Below, piece by piece: positions 1 through 9,300 of a stretch of 46,039 nt of DNA. The notes below the pieces were generated by a model that saw only the letters and a list, made by a program, of their open reading frames with translations, did no database searches and was not told where the DNA came from. A program made the translations under genes and the position numbers. This DNA is from Candidatus Omnitrophota bacterium. GTDB taxonomy: Bacteria; Omnitrophota; Gorgyraeia; 2-01-FULL-45-10. Each line of letters opens with the position of its first letter. Positions within the stretch are counted from its first letter, which is position 1. Location: the NCBI GenBank assembly GCA_028748925.1, contig JAQTPE010000001.1, forward strand, positions 12,065 through 58,103, given 5' to 3'.

Positions 1-127
1 TAACTCTTATACACGCCGCGGTAGAATACGCCGTAAAGAAGACCGCAGGCACAAAATGGGACACAGACCTCGCCGATAAATCCCACGCTCTCGCTCTGGA
101 AACGGAGACGAGATTAGGCCAGGCGTT
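1..127 (+). repeat. Exact 127-bp direct repeat, copy 1 (copy 2 at 2314-2440)
   Basis: Base-by-base identical to 2314-2440; diverges at 128 (g) versus 2441 (a). Confidence 0.97.
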
Positions 128-3100
128 GAAACGCATCCTGATTCCGTACGAAGACCTTCTGCTTAAGTTCTCAGACAGGGGTAAGGATACCGCCATATTA
201 GAAGAGTTATTGGCTGACCCCTCAAGAGATCTGGAATTAGAGGATCGCATAAACCACATGAATGCGGCAGTGCGTATCCTGCCTAAGCTCAAGACATTAA
301 CGCCGGCCAAGCCAGTTATTTTTGAGGACGGAAGAGAAGCTCTCGATATCCATACCCAAAAGGCGGTAGATTCTTTAATCAATGGAGAGAACGCCGTAAT
401 CCTGTTTGCCGCAGGCGAGGCAAATAGATGCACGAATTCTTTAGTTGCCGCAGGCATTATTACGGAGGAAGAGGCGCAAGGACCTGATTACAAACTATGG
501 AATCAGAACCTGTGGGATATCGCCACTCGTTACAACGATAGGAGGGATAAAGACCTAACCGAAGAAAGAATCAAAGAGTTAGGCCTGAAGACACCCAGGC
601 AATATGCCATACCGTCTTACACGCGTAATCTTACGCTGGGCGTGCGGCATATCAAGGCTTACTTGGGAGGCATCGAAGATGAAATAATAAGATTAGGCGG
701 AGGTGACCGTGACGTCCAGAAAGCAAAGAAAAACCTGAAATTCGTAATCACCGTAAATAACGATATCATAAGAGATGTTGAAAAAGATATGATCGATAAT
801 CACTTCTTTGGGCTTGATCCGTCCAATGTGATACTTGTGTTAAATGACCTGGCAAACGGCTTTGTTATTAAGGATGGGAAATACGTGCTGTCGCAGGATC
901 CTAAACATAGGACGAACTATAACCATGGCTTCAATCTCATAAACGGTAATATACCCGGCTTCAGCTATAAGTACGATCAAAGTCAGAGAAAATTTGTACC
1001 CATGATTGAGGTGAGCGGGTTCGACTACATAAAAGGTAAAGGCGCGAAAACAGCCATAGTCCATAGAGTAAATGATCTTATACTTTTAGTAGGCAAGCAC
1101 GCCGTTGATATAGATATGCTGGCCTTGTGGCAGAAATTGCGCGCCGAAAAGGGTGCCAACTGCATGTTCGAGGTAATGAATAATCCAAACAAACAGAAAG
1201 GCGGGTTAGCCTTTACTGAAAATGGATTCGACTTCCTCGTAGAAGGCACCTCTATCAAGTCGACTATTGTTGAGGCGGCCATGGGTAAACTGAATGACAA
1301 AATTGCCAAGGACCCGGGATCTCAGCTCTTGCGCGGCGTTCCTTATAACAGGTTATATATGTATTTTGATATCGCTGAAATCCAGGAGGCTCTTAATGAA
1401 AACGACGGCCTCATGCCTATGTCCATAAAACATAAAAATGGCGCTATCTCTCCTGAAATACCAACAGGCGATATTACCAGCATGCCTGGCGTAAAGGCTC
1501 TGTCAATAATACGTAAGAACGATCCCTTGATAGATGAAGAAATCATCAGTCCAAATAAGGATTATCCAACCCGCGGTGTCGGAACAGGAGCTACCGTTCA
1601 TGACTTTAAGGAGTTAGCTAATTTAGAGGAAGCCCTGGAGATACTCGCAAAAGTAGATAACGCTACCGTTGAATGGTACTTGCATAACGGTGTAAGTGAG
1701 TACGGGTATAGAGAGCGCGAGGAACTCTCTGAAAAGATCGGAGTGCCGGTCCAGGATATGCTTGCCAGGTTCAATATGTCCGAAGAAGTTGTGAGGTTCT
1801 ACAGAGACAAGGCTGACCCGGAAGTGAAAAAGCTCATTATGATGCTTCTCTATTCCGCGGAGAAAGAGAGAATCGACACCTTTGTTTATAAGGCCGCTTC
1901 CTGGGTCATAAGAGAATTAAAGCTGCCCAGACCCAACATCTCCGATACAGGTGATATGTCCGAAGCAGCCCATATGGAGATTAATCATGAGATAGCTTTA
2001 GCCCGGTCAGAAGGACGCGGCTACCTGTTAAAGGGAGATATCGCCGGATGGCAGAAAGCTCAGGACCATGACATGTCAAGGGTAAATAACATTATAGAAC
2101 ACCTGAATGCGATACCCGTCCAGTCACGGATGGTCAATTTACCCCAGGCCTTGGGAGAAGTTAACTTATATGATATTCTCAGAACCGCCAACGTAGTCCT
2201 TATCAATCCATCGTCTACCGCTCCGCCCCAGAAGGACCACGCGGGAGTTACTTACGAAAGTATATATATAATAGCGCCTTCACTCGACCACTTCACCGAT
2301 AACGAACTCGCATTAACTCTTATACACGCCGCGGTAGAATACGCCGTAAAGAAGACCGCAGGCACAAAATGGGACACAGACCTCGCCGATAAATCCCACG
2401 CTCTCGCTCTGGAAACGGAGACGAGATTAGGCCAGGCGTTATCCAATCTTATTCCTGTTGCCGATTCCGGTCTCCTGCCGGTCCCTGAAAGGGAATACAT
2501 ATTAGAACAGAAAATTCTTGGAGTCATAGAGAAGACCAGGGGCTTGTCAGCCGATCTGCCGGGCGGATTAGGCAGAGTGGATATACATGAAGCTCTGAGA
2601 TCGGCCGGTATTACCTGGGCAAAGGCAAAAGTATCGGCACAGGCTACTGACCTGGAGATTTTACAGGTAATCCTTGAGAAGATAGTCGAAACAGAAGCTA
2701 AGAAAATAGATCCCGCTTGCCAGATCGATGACTTTATTTACGGACGTATGAGCTGGTGGCTTGGGCAATTAATAGCAGAAGGAAGATTGGATTTTGATAA
2801 TACGGTTCAGGAATTATGGGACCAAAGAATGCGCCGCGGAGGGGTATTCAGTTATACCTTTGACGCTGTCATGAACAAAAAGGCAGGCGAATTTGGAGTA
2901 TCATATGTTGCCGGCCGCACCGAATATGATAAGGCGTCGGGGAGAAAGCAGTCTTTAGAAGCCGGCTCTGTTATACCTCCGCCTGTCGACCCTAATAAAA
3001 ATTTCAATAAATTCCTGGAAACGGAAGGCCCTCAGAGGCGTTTACTCGATTTGGCTATAAATGGAATGCATATTGCTATTGATGTGAATAAAAACCCTAT

Positions 3101-5438
3101 TATTGGGTATGGTTTTCTTATTATTCCGGAACCCGAAAAAGAACATCCGCAGTATTTTACGGATATTGCTCTTGAAGCACTTATAGCCGTGAAAAGATTG
3201 AGTAAGTCTGGAAATCTTAAAATAGGATTCAATTCGTGGGGCGGATCAGCTTCCATAAATCATTTACATCTTCAGGCAGGCTACTATAATGAAGACGCGC
3301 CTATTCAAAACGCGCAGAAGAAGACTGAATTTAATATAGATGGTCTAAGGGCAGGTATCTTAACTGGCTATCCTGCATCTGCTGTTTGGTTTGAGATAGA
3401 CAGCAACGGCGAGTTTGTAAAACCATTTCTTGCATATCTTAAATTGGTTCAGGGCGAAAATCTTACACATCCGATTTCAATATTGGGCGATTATATCTAT
3501 ATCTGGCCGCAGGGAAAGTGGACAGGAGAATCTGTGTTTAGGTCCGACCGCCTGGGAAGTAACGAATTTGACGGCCTAATGTATGTAATGAAGCAAGATG
3601 ATTTTAATAAAATAGATACAGAAGGCGTTGAACGTGAAATGAGGATACTTAATGTTAAGGAAGGTAAATTCGGAGAATTATTAGAGAGCTTTAGGGGTTC
3701 TCTACAGCCGAAAAATATCGATATAATGAAATTAGTAAGAGAAGCCTGTGATGCATGCGATAGAAGACATGATATGGATTGGGCCGATGTTGTAAATGCC
3801 AAGGACCAATATGAAAGAATTGTGCTCAGAGGCAATGCTACAGAAGACCATCTTGCGGCTCAGGTTAATTTGCCCGTGGTTTCTCGGGCTTTACAGGTTT
3901 TGATCAGCGGTGCGCTTGCGGCCAACTACAAAAAAGAGTCGCCTCATATTTATGTAAATGTGAACCGGAAAGATTCTCTTGCGGAGATCGAAATATCATA
4001 CAACGGATTTAAAGAGATAGATATGCCGAAAGAGATATCGGACGCTCTTAATAAATCCGGAGCAAGCCTTACGATAAGGCCTAAATACTATAATGATGTT
4101 ACCAGTATTACTTTACGTTTGCCGCTTGCAAATAAAAAAGCAATAGAGCCCCGGGTTGGGTTGGATGTCAACGTGGTCGCTACATCTATGTTGTTGGGAT
4201 TCGCGTATAAAGCGATTTTTGGCCAAAAGGCCAATGATATAGCCGGTCATATGTATGCAGGGCTCTTTAGCGGCATACCGACCTCGATATTAGTTGCGGG
4301 CGCAGTTATTCTCGGCATCGCGATCATCGCCGCGCTCGTGATACGGTTGACTTCTCTGCGCCGGGCAGCTCATCCGGTCAGAGCAGGCCCGGATTTTGTC
4401 GTTGGTATTCTACGCACTACCCCCAATGACAGAGAGGCCGACGTGCGGGCCGCTTTCGCAGGTATGGGAATGACAAATGTCATTGTAGATAGGGTTGTTT
4501 CGCCCAAGAACTTTATGCCTCCAGCGGGCAAAGTCGGCATATTTATAAGTGACGACGTAAATCTGAAATACATCACCCTAGAATCGATTAAGGCTATAGA
4601 GCTTACCGCGAATTACCGCATTATACTTGCCATGACGAATATCGATCCCGATACGCGTGACCGTATAGCTAAGCTGATCAAAGAGATGCTTGGCGAAGTA
4701 AAGAGCATAGACGCGGCCGATATATTTAAAGCGGCCCAAGACCGCATGAAGAGAGATCCCAATTTTGCCGGAAAGGTCGGAGAATTAAGTTCGCTGGTCC
4801 AAACAAGAAGGGATGAGATAAGAGATGTCTATAATGACATGCCGATACCGACCGAAGCCCAGATAAATGGCAGGACTTTTGCGGTGGCAACTACAGAAAA
4901 AGTGGCAATGTCCGATATCTGCTTCGGTGAAAATGCAAGCCTTGCGACCAAGAAAGGCATAAAGAATGCATTTATATACGGAGATGATCTGAAGACCGAT
5001 AAAGAAGCGCGCAACTTCGTGGTAGCATCAGGTTATACCGGTAATCTCGAGGAGATGATTTTCATCAATAAGAATGGACAGACATATGAGAGCATTGTCA
5101 ACTACATCACGGGTCTTCCCGGAATAGGTGCGAGTGCCAAAGATGTTGGCGTAAGGGCAATCGAGGGGGAATTAAATATCGTCGCAACAAGGGAAGTGCC
5201 CGGTAAGTTGCTACAGATACAGTCGATAGAGATGAACGGCAAGCCCGTATATGCAACGATAAACTCTTATCAGACATTGTTAAATATGCTAGTGGCAGAA
5301 GGAGAATTGCCTCCAGGAGTTAAGGAGAGTGATGTAAAAGGCGTATTCAGATACATGCCGCGAACGTTGCCGATAGATTACGAAAAGGAGATCAGGACTT
5401 ATATTGAAGCTATCGCTGTGATACGTACAGCGGCATAA
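3..5438 (+). CDS. Giant multidomain protein, 5'-truncated by the window edge: nucleotidyltransferase-like N part, GDP-hexose phosphorylase/HIT-like segment, degenerate HATPase-like segment, TM helix, C-terminal domain
   Basis: The tracked ORF starts at a TTG at 126, but the same frame is open back to nt 3 (TLIHAAVEYAVKKTAGTKWDTDLADKSHALALETETRLGQALKR...), so the true start is upstream. Motifs: NSWGGSASINHLHLQAGYY (HxHxQ, GDPGP/VTC2-like), FFGLDPSNV and KGGLAFTENGFDFLVE (UDPGP-like), TM ILVAGAVILGIAIIAALVIRL. Confidence 0.6.
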   Translation, partial: TLIHAAVEYAVKKTAGTKWDTDLADKSHALALETETRLGQALKRILIPYEDLLLKFSDRGKDTAILEELLADPSRDLELEDRINHMNAAVRILPKLKTLTPAKPVIFEDGREALDIHTQKAVDSLINGENAVILFAAGEANRCTNSLVAAGIITEEEAQGPDYKLWNQNLWDIATRYNDRRDKDLTEERIKELGLKTPRQYAIPSYTRNLTLGVRHIKAYLGGIEDEIIRLGGGDRDVQKAKKNLKFVITVNNDIIRDVEKDMIDNHFFGLDPSNVILVLNDLANGFVIKDGKYVLSQDPKHRTNYNHGFNLINGNIPGFSYKYDQSQRKFVPMIEVSGFDYIKGKGAKTAIVHRVNDLILLVGKHAVDIDMLALWQKLRAEKGANCMFEVMNNPNKQKGGLAFTENGFDFLVEGTSIKSTIVEAAMGKLNDKIAKDPGSQLLRGVPYNRLYMYFDIAEIQEALNENDGLMPMSIKHKNGAISPEIPTGDITSMPGVKALSIIRKNDPLIDEEIISPNKDYPTRGVGTGATVHDFKELANLEEALEILAKVDNATVEWYLHNGVSEYGYREREELSEKIGVPVQDMLARFNMSEEVVRFYRDKADPEVKKLIMMLLYSAEKERIDTFVYKAASWVIRELKLPRPNISDTGDMSEAAHMEINHEIALARSEGRGYLLKGDIAGWQKAQDHDMSRVNNIIEHLNAIPVQSRMVNLPQALGEVNLYDILRTANVVLINPSSTAPPQKDHAGVTYESIYIIAPSLDHFTDNELALTLIHAAVEYAVKKTAGTKWDTDLADKSHALALETETRLGQALSNLIPVADSGLLPVPEREYILEQKILGVIEKTRGLSADLPGGLGRVDIHEALRSAGITWAKAKVSAQATDLEILQVILEKIVETEAKKIDPACQIDDFIYGRMSWWLGQLIAEGRLDFDNTVQELWDQRMRRGGVFSYTFDAVMNKKAGEFGVSYVAGRTEYDKASGRKQSLEAGSVIPPPVDPNKNFNKFLETEGPQRRLLDLAINGMHIAIDVNKNPIIGYGFLIIPEPEKEHPQYFTDIALEALIAVKRLSKSGNLKIGFNSWGGSASINHLHLQAGYYNEDAPIQNAQKKTEFNIDGLRAGILTGYPASAVWFEIDSNGEFVKPFLAYLKLVQGENLTHPISILGDYIYIWPQGKWTGESVFRSDRLGSNEFDGLMYVMKQDDFNKIDTEGVEREMRILNVKEGKFGELLESFRGSLQPKNIDIMKLVREACDACDRRHDMDWADVVNAKDQYERIVLRGNATEDHLAAQVNLPVVSRALQVLISGALAANYKKESPHIYVNVNRKDSLAEIEISYNGFKEIDMPKEISDALNKSGASLTIRPKYYNDVTSITLRLPLANKKAIEPRVGLDVNVVATSMLLGFAYKAIFGQKANDIAGHMYAGLFSGIPTSILVAGAVILGIAIIAALVIRLTSLRRAAHPVRAGPDFVVGILRTTPNDREADVRAAFAGMGMTNVIVDRVVSPKNFMPPAGKVGIFISDDVNLKYITLESIKAIELTANYRIILAMTNIDPDTRDRIAKLIKEMLGEVKSIDAADIFKAAQDRMKRDPNFAGKVGELSSLVQTRRDEIRDVYNDMPIPTEAQINGRTFAVATTEKVAMSDICFGENASLATKKGIKNAFIYGDDLKTDKEARNFVVASGYTGNLEEMIFINKNGQTYESIVNYITGLPGIGASAKDVGVRAIEGELNIVATREVPGKLLQIQSIEMNGKPVYATINSYQTLLNMLVAEGELPPGVKESDVKGVFRYMPRTLPIDYEKEIRTYIEAIAVIRTAA
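2314..2440 (+). repeat. Exact 127-bp direct repeat, copy 2
   Basis: See 1-127; same reading frame, offset 2313 nt. Confidence 0.97.
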
Positions 5439-5441
5439 CGA

Positions 5442-5538
5442 AATTATGTAGCATGGGGATTACCCCCTCGTCTGCCTTCGCTTTTCTCAAAGGGGCCGCC
5501 AAGCACTCTTTGGGGAGGCGGAGGCAGGCTACATAATT
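5442..5538. repeat. Intergenic inverted-repeat element
   Basis: Outer arms AATTATGTAGC (5442-5452) and GCTACATAATT (5528-5538) are perfect reverse complements; inner complementary GTCTGCCT / AGGCAGGC. Confidence 0.7.
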
Positions 5539-5563
5539 AGTTGCTCGTGAATCTTTCAGATAG

Positions 5564-5589
5564 GTAGGGCAGATTAAAACCTGCCCTAC
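5564..5589 (+). terminator. Hairpin, possible terminator or REP-like element
   Basis: GTAGGGCAG-attaaaac-CTGCCCTAC, perfect 9-bp stem; no clear T-tract follows. Confidence 0.4.
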
Positions 5590-5642
5590 GGTTGTCTCAG
5601 GGTAAGTGAAAATTTTTAAAAAGACCTTAACCAGGAGGTGAT

Positions 5643-6209
5643 GTGACAAAGATAATAAAGCATATCATAACGGTTACGAAGCTCGCCAGGATCATCGACA
5701 CGAGCGATGCCTGCCGGCGCCGCCACTCCTATAAGGTAGAGCGCTATTCACTACTCATCTGCAGAAGACTGAAACTCCCGGAACAGGAGATTAAGGTAAT
5801 CAAGATAGCGAGCATGCTTCATGATATAGGCAAGATCGGCATAGATCTTACAATAATCAAGAAACCGGCAAAGTTAACCATTGAAGAATGGGAGCAGGTA
5901 AAGAGGCATCCTGAAATCGGCGCGAATATAGTCAGTCAACTGGGTTTCTTTGGAGAGGTTTCGGATGTTATAAGGCACCATCATTCCCGTTTTACCGGAG
6001 GCGGATATCCGGACGCGTCATTATCCGGGAATAGGATCCCGATCGGATCACGCATAATAGCTGTTACCGACGCTTTCGACGCTATGATCAGTGACAGGCC
6101 ATATCGTAAAGCAATGTCTAAGGAGGCGGCGGTAAAGGAACTTGCGAGATGTTCAGGTACTCAATTTGATCCCTGTATAGTGGATGCATTTTTATCGGTA
6201 AATAAATAA
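5643..6209 (+). CDS. HD-GYP domain protein (putative cyclic-di-GMP phosphodiesterase-like)
   Basis: GTG start with SD aggaggtg; MLHDIGKIGI, HPEIGANI, HHHSRFTGGGYP, VTDAFDAM motifs. Confidence 0.85.
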   Translation: MTKIIKHIITVTKLARIIDTSDACRRRHSYKVERYSLLICRRLKLPEQEIKVIKIASMLHDIGKIGIDLTIIKKPAKLTIEEWEQVKRHPEIGANIVSQLGFFGEVSDVIRHHHSRFTGGGYPDASLSGNRIPIGSRIIAVTDAFDAMISDRPYRKAMSKEAAVKELARCSGTQFDPCIVDAFLSVNK

Positions 6210-6254
6210 TGATAGAGATACTTGTTAAAAAATAAAAAACTTAGTTTATTTTAG

Positions 6255-6282
6255 TTGACATGCAATTCACAAATGATATAAT
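6255..6282 (+). promoter_or_regulatory. Consensus sigma70-type promoter for the giant CDS
   Basis: TTGACA (6255-6260), 16-nt spacer, TATAAT (6277-6282). Confidence 0.75.
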
Positions 6283-6354
6283 ATACCATACAAGATAGTA
6301 AAAAGTTAGTTATTTACAGAGCCCATTAATTAAGAAACAAAGGAGAGACCTTAA

Positions 6355-9300
6355 GTGATCTTAACAAATCTGCCGTTGTATAGACACATTAAGAGAGCAG
6401 TATCGCTTCTTGTCGTAGTCTCATTTGTATTCTCCAATGTCGCATTTGCCGATATTTCAAAAACTACCAGCCTTGATGCCAAAAAACCTGTAGAAATTAC
6501 CACTGATCCGGATAAGATCGTCATCCCCCGTGATTACGGTCTCATAAAGTCCAAATATACAGCCAGAGATTCCAAGAGACTTGTCATTCACATCCAGGAC
6601 GCGCACTGCAATTATGAAGCTCAATCCAATATAATAAAGATATTGGAGTGCCTTGTTAAGAATGACGGCTTGAGCCTGGTGTCGGTGGAAGGCGCCGATG
6701 GTTTCATCGATACCTCATGGTTTAAGGCTTTCCCGGACGCCGATATAAGGAAAGAGGTTGCCGATTATTTTATGAAAAAGGGCGAGATCACCGGCCCGGA
6801 ATTCCTGTCCATAACGAGCGATCTGCCGATAAAATTATTCGGCGCCGAGACGCGTTCCTATTATATAGATAACCTCAATGCTTTTACCTCCAGCTATCCG
6901 CTCAAAGAAGACACCGAAAGATATTTTAACCGGATAAAAGCGGTCCTTAATAAACTAAAGATCACTATATACAGCGAAGAGCTGAAGGAATTTGACCAAA
7001 AGACGCAGGATTATGAGTCCAAGAAGATATCCTTCACGGATTATATAAAATATCTGGAGATCCTGGCAGCCCGGTATAAGGTGAGTCTGCGCCGGTACGA
7101 AAACCTCTTCAAACTCGTAAGCGTCCTTATTTATGAAAAGAAGATAGATTTTAACGTAGTGGATAAAGAGCGCGCCGCGCTGATCGATGCCATTACAAAA
7201 AAGCTCGATAAGGATCAACTGGCGGAGCTTGTTAACAAGTCGCTTGAATTCAAGGTCGGCAAGATCTCATCGGTTGAGTATTACAATTATCTTAGAGCGC
7301 TCGCCGCGAAATACGGGATCACGCTATCTTCGGAATATCCGAATCTCTTTAATTACATCATATACAATTCCGTATATTCAAGGATAGAGAACGAACATCT
7401 GTTTAACGATATCAAGAAGTTTGAAGAGGCCCTGAAAGAGAGGATGTTTGCCGATGATGACCAACGTACGCTCGACAAATTATCGCGCCACATAAACATA
7501 TTACTTGGCCTTACCAATATAAAGTTATTGAACGGAGACTTTGATTATTACAAAGAGCGCAAGGAAGAGTTCTCCCATGAGGTATTCGCCGGTTTCATAA
7601 ATAGGATGGCGGCGAAATTCGGTTTTGCTTATGAGATAGATCCTCCGTCCGAAGCGGTTGTCGAGAGCATGCCTAAACTGGAAGATTTCTATGCTATAGC
7701 GATAAAGCGCGATAAGGCGCTCGTTGACAATACGATGCAGGCTATGAAGAAGGAGAATGCGCAAATCTCCGTTTTAGTAACGGGCGGTTTTCATTCGGAA
7801 GGCATAACGAAGCTTTTAGAGAAACAGGGCGTATCGTACTTAGTCATCTGCCCGAATATAACAAAAGATGTCGAGACGCCTTATATAAAGATACTCACCA
7901 ATCAGCGCACCCCCCTGGAGGAGATACTCTCCGATACGGGTGCCGCAACAGCCGATGCTAAGAATGTAAAGGGCAGCATGCTCGCGCCTTACCTTATTAC
8001 TGCGGCCAGGACAGCTAAGATAGAAGAGATAGCGGATAGAACAAGAGAAGATCTTGAGCTGTGGGCCAGGATGAATATATCCCCATGGATTCCGGTAGCA
8101 TTGTCCGATCTTGTAAAGATGGGGATCCAGCCAAAGGCGGCGATCCTTGTAGTCCGTTTTAACAGCGATGTGGACGCGGCCCTCAAAAGATACGCCAAGG
8201 AAAATGAATTGGAAGGGAAGGATCTCGAGGCTTTTAAGAAGAGCGCCAAAGAGGTTAAGAAAATAGCCAAAGGCATAATAGCCGAATTAATGGAGAGACA
8301 GTCCGCTTATACCGTTTCGGGTGCAAAGAAAATAGAATGGCCGGATCCGAAAGATGTGACTCCCGATAAACGTATAGTCATGCTTATTAGTGGAGGTGAA
8401 GCGCCGGGCGTTAATGAGTACTTCTGGCGCGACGCCGAGATGCACGCGGAACTGGGCTATTCTGTAGAGGTGATGCATTTCGGATTGAAAGGGCTATTAA
8501 AAGGAAAGCTGGAAGTTGGTAATAACGGGCGGACCTGGGTGAATTGGGAAAGAGCTCGGGGTATAAATGGAATGCCCGGGGCTTTTGCCGGCACTTCAAG
8601 AGTCAAGATGAGCAAGAGCGAGATATTCAAGATGTTATGGGATGCCGCGGATTACACTAAGACATTAGAGTTTATAGGTGGCAACGACCATTTAGGGGAG
8701 GCGGCCAAAGTAGGAGAGATAATTAATCAGATAACGGGAGCAGATGATTACGCAGATTTTAAAGGGGAAAAAGAGGAATTCGTTAAAGCACTGAAAGATA
8801 TATTGAACAAAGCTGACATTTCACAATCTGAAATCGAGAGCGTCTTTAATGAATTGCATAAAAAGCTCAAGGATATGCTCGTCATCGCTTTGCCCAAGAC
8901 TATAGATGGCGATACCAAAGTCTATCCGATGGGCGCGAGTACCGCTCATGACAGGAACGAGGAGCTCATCAGGCGTGCCGCGCATAATCCGTTCACTAAA
9001 GAAGAGATCGCGGCGGGCAAGAGGGCGTGTTCGGTTGTACAGGTAATGGGCAGGGATAACGGTTATCTTGCCGTGGTCGATGGCAATCCAACTTACCTAT
9101 TATTACTGCCCGAATGGAGCCGGGGCGTTAAATGGGATACGGTACGCGAAGCCGTGAAGAGCAGATTGGATAAATACGGCGTCTGCACCGTGGTGACGTC
9201 CGAAGGTTTTGGCATAGAGTACAATGAAAAAGGCAAGGTCTCCGGTTGGCCGATTATAGATGAGATATTGGAGAGGTATCATAATCCTGTGCTTCAGGCA

